64,000 nucleotides of DNA from contig OX424559.1 in the NCBI GenBank assembly GCA_949152475.1, positions 39,353,119 to 39,417,118 of the forward strand, written 5' to 3'. The translations under genes and the position numbers were made by a program. This stretch comes from Terebella lapidaria. Lineage: Eukaryota; Annelida; Polychaeta; Terebellida; Terebellidae. Positions 1-10,441 of the stretch are shown piece by piece. The notes beneath the pieces are model-generated. The model had not been told where the DNA came from, ran no database searches, and saw only the letters and a list, made by a program, of their open reading frames with translations. Each line of letters opens with the position of its first letter. The first letter of the stretch is position 1.

Positions 1-601
1 AGGGCCTTAGCCAGAGAGCGAGGACGTAGAGCTCATGGCCGAGCCCTCGTTCTCTCATCTTGCTCAGCTCTGAGACAACTTCACTAAACAAAACGGCTCC
101 AGAGTATATATAGTCCCTGAAGCACGAGAAACGACGGAATTGACATAAGGCGTCGAAAAAAACAAAGGCCAGAAGCAAGCGTATTTAGAAAGAATCACCT
201 GCTGCGATCTTTGAGCAAAATCGCCACATTACCCCCTTCTTACAATGTTGGTCCCCAACATGCTCCGCCTGCGCCCAAAAGCCTGCGAGACACGATGCAA
301 GCATCGCATGGTGGAACCAGAAGGAAGCAAGGTGAGCAATACCCGGAAGTCACAGCGCAGAAGACTCAGACCTTAAGGGTCCGTTTTGGAAGAATGGGGA
401 ACGACCCCCAGACTTACGAAGTAAGCTGTAACACGCTCTAGAATTTAGAATAAACCCTAATAGACCAGCTAAAATTTTGACTGAGGTAGTCCAAAAAGGA
501 TGATGACCTTGGTCATCCGCCGAAAGAGATGGTGTGTTGAGTCTTTGGAAGATCTTTAAGGTTAACCTTTAAATTTAGAAATTTTGTAAAACGACACACC
601 G
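1..601 (-). mobile_element. Partial LTR element: 3' LTR end plus 3' untranslated part
   Basis: This stretch matches positions 3755-4363 almost base for base. Positions 1-228 are the tail of the LTR, ending in CCACA, and 229-601 match the element's internal DNA next to its 3' LTR, including the purine tract on the minus strand. The similarity stops at about 601, where a tRNA-derived SINE begins. The rest of this LTR lies outside the window. It is a fossil fragment, and no coding part is present. Confidence 0.85.
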
Positions 602-803
602 AGCTGTGACTTAGGCAACCATCTCTGGTGCACATACAGTATTCATACACATTGCCATCTCTGTTTATAGCCAGGTACCCATTTTACTGATGGGTGAAAC
701 AGATCCCCCAATGAAAGTCTTTCAGCGCCGGCGCCAAGGATTGAACCCGGTACCTCCCGCACTCAACCCTGACGCCTTAACCAATTGAGCTATCATGGCT
801 CAT
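602..803 (-). repeat. tRNA-derived SINE
   Basis: Read on the minus strand, the sequence has a type 2 RNA polymerase III promoter: an A box TAGCTCAATTGG (781-792) and a B box GGTTCAATCC (738-747) at tRNA-like spacing. A non-tRNA body follows down to about 602. The tRNA-like head is roughly 727-800. The body after the head, and the element's place between two other repeats, favour a SINE over a working tRNA gene. The family is not recognised. Confidence 0.7.
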
Positions 804-2212
804 CCTACGGTAGAGCATCGTATGTCCATCGAACCGTGGGGCGTCGCATGTCCATCGTACGGTTGAGTGTCGCATGTCACTCCTATGGTCGAGCGTTGCA
901 TATGCGTCATACGGTTGAGCGTCCCTTGTCCATCATACAGTGAAGCGACGCATGTCCATCATATGGTGGACCTTGTCCTTCATACAGTGAAGCGTCGAAA
1001 GGTCCATCGAACGGTGGAACGTCGCATGTCCATTGTACGGTGGAGCGTCGCATGTCCAATGTACAGCCGAGTGTCGCATGTCCATTGTACGGTGGAGCGT
1101 CACATGTCCATCGTACGGTGGAGCGTCACATGTCATTCCTACGGTCGAGCATCGCATGTCCATCGTACGGTGGAGCGTCCCATGTCCATCGTACGGTGGA
1201 GCGTCGCATGTCCAATGTACAGTCGAGCGTCGCATGTCCATCGTACGGTGGGGCGTCACATGTCCATCGAAAGGTGGAGCGTCCCATGGCCATCGTACGG
1301 TGGAGCGTCGCATGTCCATCGAACGGTGGAGCATCACATGTCCTTTTTTCAGTCGAGCGTTGCCTGTCGTTCCTACGGTGGAACTTCGCATATCCTTCCT
1401 ATGGTCGAGCTTCGCATGTCCATCTTATGGGGAGCATCGCATGTCCATCATACAGTGAAGCGTCGCAAGTCCATCAAAAGGTGGAGCGTCACATGTCCTC
1501 ACTACAGTCGTGCACCGCATGTCCTTCCTACAGTCAAGCTTCGCATGTCCATCATACGTGGAGCATCGCATGTCCATCATACGGTGAAGCATCGCATGTC
1601 CATCGAACAGTGGAGCGTCACATGTCCTTCCTACGGTTGAGAGTCGCATGTCCTTCCTATGGTGGTGCATCGCATGTCCTTCCTATGGTGGAGTGTCGCA
1701 TGTCCTTCCTACGGTCGAGCTTTGCATGTCCATCGTGCGGTGGAGCGCTCCATGTCCATCATACGGTGGAGCGTCGCATGTCCATCATACGGTAGAGCGT
1801 CCCATGTCCTTCGAACGGTGGAGCGTCGCATATCCATCGTACGGTGGAGCGTCCCATGTCCATCGTCCGGTGGAGCGTCACATCTCCATCGAACGATGGA
1901 GCGTCGCATGTCCATCGTACGGTGGAGCGTACGTTGGAGCGACCCATGTCCATCATACGGTGGAGCGTCGCATGTCCATTGTACAGTGGTGCATCGCATG
2001 TCCTTCCTACGGTCGAGCATCGCATGTCCATCGTTCGGTGGAGTGTCCCATGTCCATCGATCCCTGTCACCTTCACAAAGTAGGTGGAGTTTTCATCCTG
2101 GCACTGCAAAGGTTTCTCCATTCGAATGTGCTTTCCAACTTCAAAATTGTCACTCGACGGGGGATGGGGAAGACAGGCATAATTGCCTATCTTTCGTCGT
2201 TAAATAAATCTG

Positions 2213-2251
<39 letters not shown>

Positions 2252-2815
2252 CGGTGAAACGTCGCATGTCCATCGAACGGTGGAGCGTCACATGTCCTTC
2301 CTACAGTCGAGCTTCGCATGTCCATCGTACGGTGGAGCGTCGCATGTCCAATGTACAGTCGAGTGTCGCATGTCCATCATACGTTGGAGCGTCCCATGTC
2401 CATCATATGGTTTAGTGTCGCATGTCCGTCATACATTGGAGCATAGGGTGGAGCGTATGGTGGAGCGTGGCATGTCCATCATACGGTTGAGCGTTACATG
2501 TCCTTCCCACGGTAGAACGTCGCATGTCCATCATACAGTGGAGCGTCCCGTGTCCATCGTATGGTGGAGCGTCGCATGTCCTTCCTACGGTGAAGCGTCG
2601 CATCTCCATCGTACGGAGGAGTGACCCATGTCCATCGCACAGTGGGGCATTGCATGTCCATCGTACGGTGGAGCGACCCATGTCTATGTATGGTGGAGCG
2701 TCGCATGTCCATCGTGCAATGGAGTGTCGCATGTCCATCATATGCAGGAGCAACCCATGTCCAACGTACGGTGGAGCGTCGCATGTCCATCGTATGGTGG
2801 AGCGTACGGTCGTCC
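804..2815. repeat. 26-bp minisatellite array
   Basis: This is a tandem array with a 26-bp unit close to GCGTCGCATGTCCATCGTAC followed by GGTGGA. Units differ by a few bases, and there are about 70 over the stretch. A 190-bp retroposon piece at 2061-2250 interrupts it. Because 26 is not a multiple of three and few units contain a stop, long open frames of up to 257 codons appear on both strands in several frames. Their translations are cyclic repeats, so they are taken as artefacts. Confidence 0.93.
2061..2250 (+). mobile_element. Short retroposon 3' fragment with (ATT)n tail
   Basis: A 190-bp unique block splits one 26-bp minisatellite unit: the left side stops at ...GTCCATCGA and the right side resumes at ACGGTGAAAC. 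It ends in AAATAAATCTG followed by (ATT)n at about 2213-2250. A short-repeat 3' tail is usual for CR1/L2-type non-LTR retrotransposons and the SINEs that use them, so this is probably a 5'-truncated copy of one. No coding region remains and no clear target duplication was seen. Confidence 0.5.
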
Positions 2816-3150
2816 GTCCGTACGTTTGTCCGCATTTTAGGTTTGCGGACCTTTGGTCCGATAACCTATTGCCGTGCGTTGCGTCCATCATCCGTCCGTC
2901 CACATTTTTATCTTTAAAGTTTACAGTCGAATTTTCCTGAAATTTTGCACAAAAATGCCTAAATATATTTCAAGATGACGTTATTTTTTTAGTTTTTTTA
3001 TTTTCGCATTTTCTCAAAATGGCGGCTATTTTTGACGAAAAATGGCCAATTTTGGACTTTGGCGGTCATTTTCTCAAAAGCTGGCTGATCAGATTTGAGA
3101 TTTTTGTTTCAAAAGATTCGATCTATGTACCTTTATGATGTTTTTGTGCC
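2816..3150 (+). repeat. Dispersed repeat family, copy 1
   Basis: GTCC-rich sequence is followed by a block containing TTTGCACAAAAATGCC, AAAATGGCGGC and TTTCAAAAGATTC. The same order of motifs recurs at 62640-62910 with clear overall similarity. No open frame of note is present. It is a copy of an unnamed interspersed repeat; its class cannot be told from two copies. Confidence 0.7.
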
Positions 3151-3337
3151 GGTTAGGTGACCACATATTATCTTACATACTGCCGAGGCCGGGGATCGAA
3201 CCCACGCCCAAACCAACCGAATTGGTGAGAAGTCAGCCCACATACGAACTGAGTTCACCGGAAAATATTTACTCGGAGGTCGGTAGTTCCTGTTATGTAT
3301 TGGTAATGCATATGAAGTAAATATAGGTTGATATTGT
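3151..3337 (-). repeat. Possible SINE fragment with a B box
   Basis: The minus strand contains GGTTCGATCCCC at 3202-3191, a good RNA polymerase III B box, but no convincing A box at the right distance. It may be the broken head of another tRNA-derived SINE. The block lies directly against the LTR that begins at 3338. Confidence 0.35.
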
Positions 3338-3987
3338 TGTAAAGTTTTAACATCGTCCGCTATCCGGGATCCTCGAGGATAGTCCTCTCACCACGGGTCA
3401 CGGCGGACGCACACCCACTATCCTCGGATCCTCGTGGATAGTCTGCTCACCGAGGGTCACTGTGGGTGCAGTGCCTATTTTATCATCAGAACGTTAACCA
3501 GGTAGCAGCCCACCCAGTGAGCCCAGACATGCGGACACCACTCAGATACAGGATCATCACCGTGGTGTTAACTATAAGGCCGGCTCGCCGCGGTCCGCCG
3601 TGAGGGTGGAACCCCGGACAGCCCGACGGTCCGCCAGAGCCTGTGTTTTGCACCATCCCAGGTGGGAGACTGGTGATCCAGAGGACGTGAGCCCATGAGT
3701 CATCAAGATCTGCCCCACCTGGGCCCCCTATAGAAATTGTCCTCAGGGGCCCGAGAGGGCCTTAGCCAGAGAGCGAGGACGTAGAGCTCATGGCCGAGCC
3801 CTCCGTCGTTCTCTCATCTTGCTCAGCTCTGAGACAACTTCACTAAACAAAACGGCTCCAGAGTATATATAGTCCCTGAAGCACGAGAAACGACGGAATT
3901 GACATAAGGCGTCGAAAAAAACAAAGGCCAGAAGCAAGCGTATTTAGAAAGAATCACCTGCTGCGATCTTTGAGCAAAATCGCCACA
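3338..3987 (-). repeat. 3' LTR of the mosaic element
   Basis: A 650-bp LTR starts TGTAAAG and ends CCACA on the plus strand. The adjacent internal DNA (about 3988-4003) gives AAGAAGGGGG on the minus strand, a typical polypurine tract. Its last part repeats at 1-228. It is visibly diverged from the LTRs at 17463 and 20071. Confidence 0.85.
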
Positions 3988-4550
3988 TTACCCCCTTCTT
4001 ACAATGTTGGTCCCCAACATGCTCCGCCTGCGCCCAAAAGCCTGCGAGACACGATGCAAGCATCGCATGGTGGAACCAGAAGGAAGCCAGGTGAGCAATA
4101 CCCGGAAGTCACAGCGCAGAAGACTCAGACCTTAAGGGTCCGTTTTGGAAGAATGGGGAACGACCCCCAGACTTACGAAGTAAGGTGTAACACGCTCTAG
4201 AATTTAGAATAAACCCTAATAGACCAGCTAAAATTTTGACTGAGGTAGTCCAAAAAGGATGATGACCTTGGTCATCCGCCGAAAGGGATGGTGTGTTGAG
4301 TCTTTGGAAGATCTTTAAGGTTAACCTTTAAATTTAGAAATTTTGTAAAACGACACACCGAGTGACCAAAAGTGGTAGTACCTCTAAAAGGGGTACTACC
4401 CGGCCGGCCGGCCCCTCAGACCCGCGGAGCGAGTCCGAGGCAGTGCAGAGCCGCGGTAAGAGGCTACATGAGCCTTCCTCTTCTTCCATCGGCTGCTCGT
4501 GCGTGCCGCCCTTCTTGCACGTCGCCGCGTCTCCGCACCGACGAGGCTAC

Positions 4551-5990
4551 ATTAGCCTTCCTCTTCTTCCATCGGCTGCTCGTGCGTCCTGCCCTTCCCC
4601 ACGCTCCGGAGCAGGACGCTTCACAAGCGGAGCCGGGAGTCGAAACTCCGGCTGCACGGGCAGACGAGGCAGGTCAGGCGGCGGTTGCAGGGGTTTAGAA
4701 GGAGTACCCTGCGTGCCCGGCCCTGTCGGAACCAACAGAAAAGAGGCCTGTAGATTTGTTGCACTGAGAGCTGCTACGGCTACGAACATCTCTACCGCAT
4801 CGCGGGTGCCCTGTGGACCGATCATGCGCTCTCCCCATTTCTTGACTAGAATGGGGTAGAGGGGAAGCTCCGGAGTTGCATCCGCCCGCTATGCAATAAA
4901 CTGCGCCAAGGCGGTCGAAATCGGGTCATCAACACCTTGGTGCAGGCGAGTCTGAGCGGCCTCGGCTTCGTCTGAATGATGCCGTAGCCTCTCATTCTCA
5001 GCCACCAGCCTATGCAGTTCAGCGGCAACCTCGGGGGTGACGGAGACCTGATCGGACTCAACGACTCGAGCAGCGGCTTTACCTTCTTCGAAAGCCTGCC
5101 GGTCATGTGCTGCCAACATATTCCGGTCCTGCTGACACGATACCAGACTCTTTACAACTATCGTCCATGATGCGCTGTGCAAAGCGCCATGGACTGTAGT
5201 GGAAGATACGGTTCTTTGCCGATCCTGACGTGGTCATGACCGGCGCCACCTGAGGTGGAATGTAACCATAATTAGCCTTCCTCTTCTTCCATCGGCTGCT
5301 CGTGCGTCCCGCCCTTCCCCACGCTCCGGAGCAGGACGCTTCACAAGCGGAGCCGGGAGTCGAAACTCCGGCTGCACGGGCAGACGAGGCAGGTCAGGCG
5401 GCGGTTGCAGGGGTTTAGAAGGAGTACCCTGCGTGCCCGGCCCTGTCGGAACCAACAGAAAAGAGGCCGGTAGATTTGTTGCACTGAGAGCTGCTACGGC
5501 TACGAACATCTCTACCGCATCGCGGGTGCCCTGTGGACCGATCATGCGCTCTCCCCATTTCTTGACTAGAATGGGGTAGAGGGGAAGCTCCGGAGTTGCA
5601 TCCGCCCGCTATGCAATAAACTGCGCCAAGGCGGTCGAAATCGGGTCATCAACACCTTGGTGCAGGCGAGTCTGAGCGGCCTCGGCTTCGTCTGAATGAT
5701 GCCGTAGCCTCTCATTCTCAGCCACCAGCCTATGCAGTTCAGCGGCAACCTCGGGGGTGACGCAGACCTGATCGGACTCAACGACTCGAGCAGCGGCTTT
5801 ACCTTCTTCGAAAGCCTGCCGGTCATGTGCTGCCGACATATTCCGGTCCTGCTGACACGATACCAGACTCTTTACAACTATCGTCCATGATGCGCTGTGC
5901 AAAGCGCCATGAACTGTAGTGGAAGATACGGTTCTTTGCCGATCCTGACGTGGTCATGACCGGCGCCACCTGAGGTAGAATGCAACCATA
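4551..5990. repeat. Two tandem 720-bp copies in the element's 3' region
   Basis: Positions 4551-5270 and 5271-5990 are near-identical head-to-tail copies, each starting ATTAGCCTTCCTCTTCTTCC. A third partial start of the unit is seen near 4470. On the minus strand each copy translates to a short coiled-coil-like peptide rich in Glu and Ala. The DNA around 5150-6240 is also related to 11000-11760, so this part was copied from the zinc-finger region of a related element. Confidence 0.85.
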
Positions 5991-6063
5991 ATTAAATACA
6001 GGCCCCACTTCATCAACTTTAATGTGAAGTCCCTTACACGGTGTACACCCGAGCGGTGAGCGT

Positions 6064-9000
6064 TCAAGGCCTCCAAACTGGGGATGTATCTCTCCCGTGG
6101 GCCACGAAGGTAGCACCGCCGGCGCGTCGGACCCGAGCGGTGTGGCCAGGCATGCTCTTCGCGCGTTCGGCTGCCTGTTTCTGCTGCCTATCGCAGAAAC
6201 TTTGCAAGCCGGCCGCCAACGCAGCTTGGAGATCCGGAGATAGCCACATAGGCCATCCGGATATAGCCACAATGTGACCACTCACAGAATAAAGCCTAAA
6301 GTCCATCCCTGGTGTGATAGATGGATACCGTAGACGCATCCGCATGAGCGGAACGTTAGTTCCACCCTTATCGGGACGGCACACGGGGTTTCCAGTGTGG
6401 CCGTCCATCAACCGCAGGTCCAGGAGGTATTGGGGGAACCTGCGGATCACCAAGAATAGGTGTAGTGTCATCCGGACTTCCATCTGAAGCATCTGAAGAC
6501 CCACCATACGGCACACACGCTCGTCCGGCGTCCGCGGATGCTGACCAGAAGTGTCCAAAAGTGGAACATCATCCGACTCCGCATCCTGTATGAGCGGATC
6601 CATGACGAGCGGGCCCTCGTACTTCTTCAGGTTGTCAATATGGACCACCAGTACCTTGTCCAGATTGGAATCCCGACGTATCCAGTAGTCCACCTCTGTC
6701 ACCTGCTTCAGTACGGTGAACGGGCTGATCCACGGCTTTGCAAACTTATTTCCTTGCTTAGCCGGTGGATAGTAATAATGCACCTTGTCCCCTTCTGCAA
6801 AAGCGGGCCCACCCTTAGCATGGGCGTCATAGCCACGCTTCTGCTGGAAAGCAGACTTGTCCAGGTGCGCTCGCGCGAAGTCATGGGCATTTGCCAGGGC
6901 GCGGCGAACCCACTCTCGTACTCCGGACCGCACTGAGGTGCCGGACCGGTTTCCGCCATGGTTGGATACATAATATCTACAGGCAGATTGAGCTCCCGGC
7001 CATACAACATCGCGTGCGGAGTTACTCCAGTCGAAGAGTGGACCGACGACCTGTACGCCATCAAGACATACGGGAGGTGGTCATCCCAATCATTCGCACA
7101 ATCATTTACAAAGGCCGCCAGCATATTCAGGATAGATCGATTAAATAGTTCGACCTGTCCTTCAGACTGGGGCCTGTAAGGGGTGGTCCGGACCTTGGTA
7201 CTCCCTAGCATCTGTGCCAGGTTCCGGAACAGGTTGCTCTCAAATTGTGTGCCCTGATCCCAATGCACCTGCTTAGGTACACCATGGTAAACCACCCACC
7301 TATTCACCAGCAACCTAGCTACCTCGTCCACAGTTTGTCGCCGCACCGGTCCGCTGGACATAAAATAGTCCGCTGGACAATCCGCTACCAGGCCAGTGAA
7401 AGCGCTGTTGCAGCCGATGGACAGTCCTCCGGATTCCCAAGTGACCGGTTACCCGGAGGTCGTGCAACTGATGGAGCACTTCTTTGCGTAGCTCCGCCGG
7501 AAGTACCAACTGCCAAATCAGAGGCAGTGGGCTCGGTGGCTCATAGCGCCGGTACAAGAGGCCATCCCTCAAGGCGAGACGTTCCCACTGGGAGACTAAA
7601 AACTGTGTCTCCTCCCTGTAGGTCTTCCGCTCAGCCTTGGAGGGCTTCTGGCCGGCCTCAAGGGCCTTTATAACACGTGCCAGAGCACTATCAGCTCTCT
7701 GCTTCACAGCCAGTTGTGCCAGAGAGTAGCCGCCCAAGTAGTTCGGCTCCTCATCCGTTACGTCCGGCTGCATACCAGCGGCCATCACCACAGGGGGCAA
7801 GGACCGCTCGTACTCAGACTCACCTGAGAACGCGGAGGGCACCCACGAGGAGTACACCGCCAGACTCGAGGAAAACTCGCTAGAGCTGAGCCGCACCTCC
7901 GGTTCAAATGTGGGACACCATCGCCGGTGACGGCGTGTCCTCGCGCGGGGGTGGACTCCTGTGGCTCGGGCCGCCGTGTTGTTAAAGGGGGCGGTGGCCT
8001 GCAGTCTTCCCGGAAGGTTCCGAGTCTGAGGAAGAATCCCCAACGTGCTGGAATGGAGTCATTCATGCACAGACGGGGTTCTCGCACTTATGACAACGTG
8101 ACAGTCCGTCAGCGTTGTCGTGCAGCTTTCCGGTGCGGTGCTCAATCTGCATGTCATACTCCTGGAGTTTGACGAGCCACCGGGCCACCAAGCCGTCGGA
8201 TTCACAATAGTTGAGGAGCCACCAGAGCGAACTGTGATCAGTCTGCAACCAGCAGTGCCGCCCCAACAAGTAATGCCAGAACCGCTTGGTCATGGCTATC
8301 ACCGCGAGGAGCTCACAGTGAGTCGTGCAGTAGTTCATTTGAGAGCGGCTGAGAGCCACACTCGTATAAGCCACTACACACTCCTGCCCGCCCACGATCT
8401 GTGAGAGGACACCGCCGAGTGCAAAATTACTCGCGTCAGTGTCCAGGATGAACTCACAATCTGGACAGGGGTGCCCCAGCACCGGGGCGGCCACCAAAGC
8501 TTGGTGGAGGTCCGAGAAGGCGATTGCCTGCTCTGGTCCTCATACTGAATCGGCGCTCTTTTCTGTGAGGAGGGTAAGGGGGCGTGCAATCTCCACGAAG
8601 CATCGAATAAACTGGCAGTGGTAGCTCGCGAAGCCCAGAAAGGACCTCACGTCCGCCACGTTACAAGGCCAGGGCCAGTGTTGTAGTCCTCGATCTTCGC
8701 GGGGTCTGGTCTAACTCCGGTGCCTGTTATCATGAAGCCCTAGTATAAAATCTGTTCGGCGAAGAGTTCACACTTGCTGGACGATGGAGTGATGGAGCAC
8801 CATCTGGAGGTTGGCGAAGGTTTCCTCGAATGACCAGCCATACACAACGACATCGTCGATGTAGACCATACATTGCTTCCAGAGGAACCCTTTTAGGACC
8901 ATCTCCATGAGGCGCTCAAACGTCGCGGGGGCGTTGCAGAGCTCGACTGACATTACCTTAAATTGGTAGAGCTCGTTCTTGGTAACAAAGACAGTTTTCG

Positions 9001-10438
9001 CCCTATCACTCTCGTCCATCTGGACATGCCAATACCCGAAGGCCAAATCCAGAGCACAGAAGTAGTGCGATCTGGCCAGGGCATCAAGGGTGTCCTCGAT
9101 GTGTGGGAGAGGATATGAGTCCTTCCGCGTGGCATCGTTGAGTTTACGATAGTCCACGCAGAACCTCCATGAGCCGTCCTTCTTCTTCACCATAACCACA
9201 GGACTCGCCCAAGGGTTATCACTGGGTTTGATGATGTCTAGCTCGAGCATCTTCTGCACCTCCTGGTCAATGAGCCGTCCTTCTTCTTCACCATAACCAC
9301 AGGACTCGCCGAAGGGTTATCACTGGGTTATCACAGGGTTGCCCAAGGGTCATCACAGGACTCGCCCAAGGGTTATCACTGGGTTTGATGATGTCTAGCT
9401 CGAGCATCTTCTGCACCTCCTGGTCAATGAGCCGTCCTTCTTCTTCACCATAACCACAGGACTCGCCCAAGGGTTATCACTGGGTTTGATGATGTCTAGC
9501 TCGAGCATCTTCTGCACCTCCTGGTCAATGACCTCTTGGTGCACTATAGCTGCTCGTCGTAGACACTGTTTGATCGGACGCTCGTCCAGGAGGTCGATGC
9601 GGTGTTTGGCCACGTCTGTCTTGCCAGCCACATCACCAGGACTCATAAACACATCCGCATACTGCCAGAGCAGTTTGCGGAGAGCTTGACGCTGATCTTC
9701 ATCCAGCCGGTCCTTCGGAGCACGAGATTCCAAATGGTCCGGCAGGGTGAATGGATCATCTCCGGCGGCTGCTTGCGCGTAAGCTGCGCGACAAACAGGA
9801 TCATTGGGGATAAACCAGCTTGACGCCGCGAGTGTGGCGATGGCTGCCACACAACCGCGACGCAGTACAACCGGAGCATCAGTGGGATTCACCACGAGAA
9901 TAGGCACCGCATGGGCGTCGGACTTGACCACCCAGTGCTAGCCCCGTTTCCCGGGCGAAATTACTCACGGGTTGCATTATACACGGACGACTATCAAAAT
10001 TACTCACGGGTTGCATTATACACGGACGACCATGAAGGGCATGCATGGGTGATGCGGCCTCGCCTCAATGATCATCTCACTCATAGGTAGCACAGTGGTT
10101 GTGCGCACCACCCGCAGTTGGAATGAACGGGTGGGACCCGCCTGGAAGAGGAAGTGTGTGTCCTCTCCCATCCGGAGTTCGCTGGCACTGAAGTTGGCGA
10201 TCACCCGGTGGATCGGGAGAAAGTTCTTCCCAATGATCCCGGTATCCACTCTGATATCCGCAACGAGTGCCTCTGTCATATACACCTTGTCACCAAGGGT
10301 AATAGGCAGACCTGCTCGGGGTACCGGCAGGTTGGCCAGCGCTGGATCCAACGGTATATGCTCCTGACCATCTCGGTGATGGCCGACCGCCTGGCCCGCA
10401 GACTGTGGCAGTGGTGGAATCGTACTGTTGGAACACAT
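6064..10438 (-). mobile_element. Pol region of the mosaic element (PR, RT, RNase H, IN)
   Basis: Read from high to low coordinates, the parts are a protease-like stretch (about 10016-10438), reverse transcriptase (about 8690-9930, with a YIDD box in the palm), RNase H (about 8063-8690), an HHCC zinc-binding linker and an integrase core (about 6700-7700), and a C-terminal part to about 6300. The order and motifs are those of Ty3/Gypsy elements. The region is a fossil with many breaks and no intact pol frame. Confidence 0.85.
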
Positions 10439-10441
10439 CTT

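Noticed and set aside
727-800. Functional tRNA gene
   Set aside because: A and B boxes are present, but a non-tRNA body follows and it lies between repeats; a SINE head fits better.
867-2624. Long open frames on both strands giving MSIVRWSV-type repeat proteins
   Set aside because: They are cyclic translations of the 26-bp minisatellite, with equal openness in several frames on both strands and no start context or domain.
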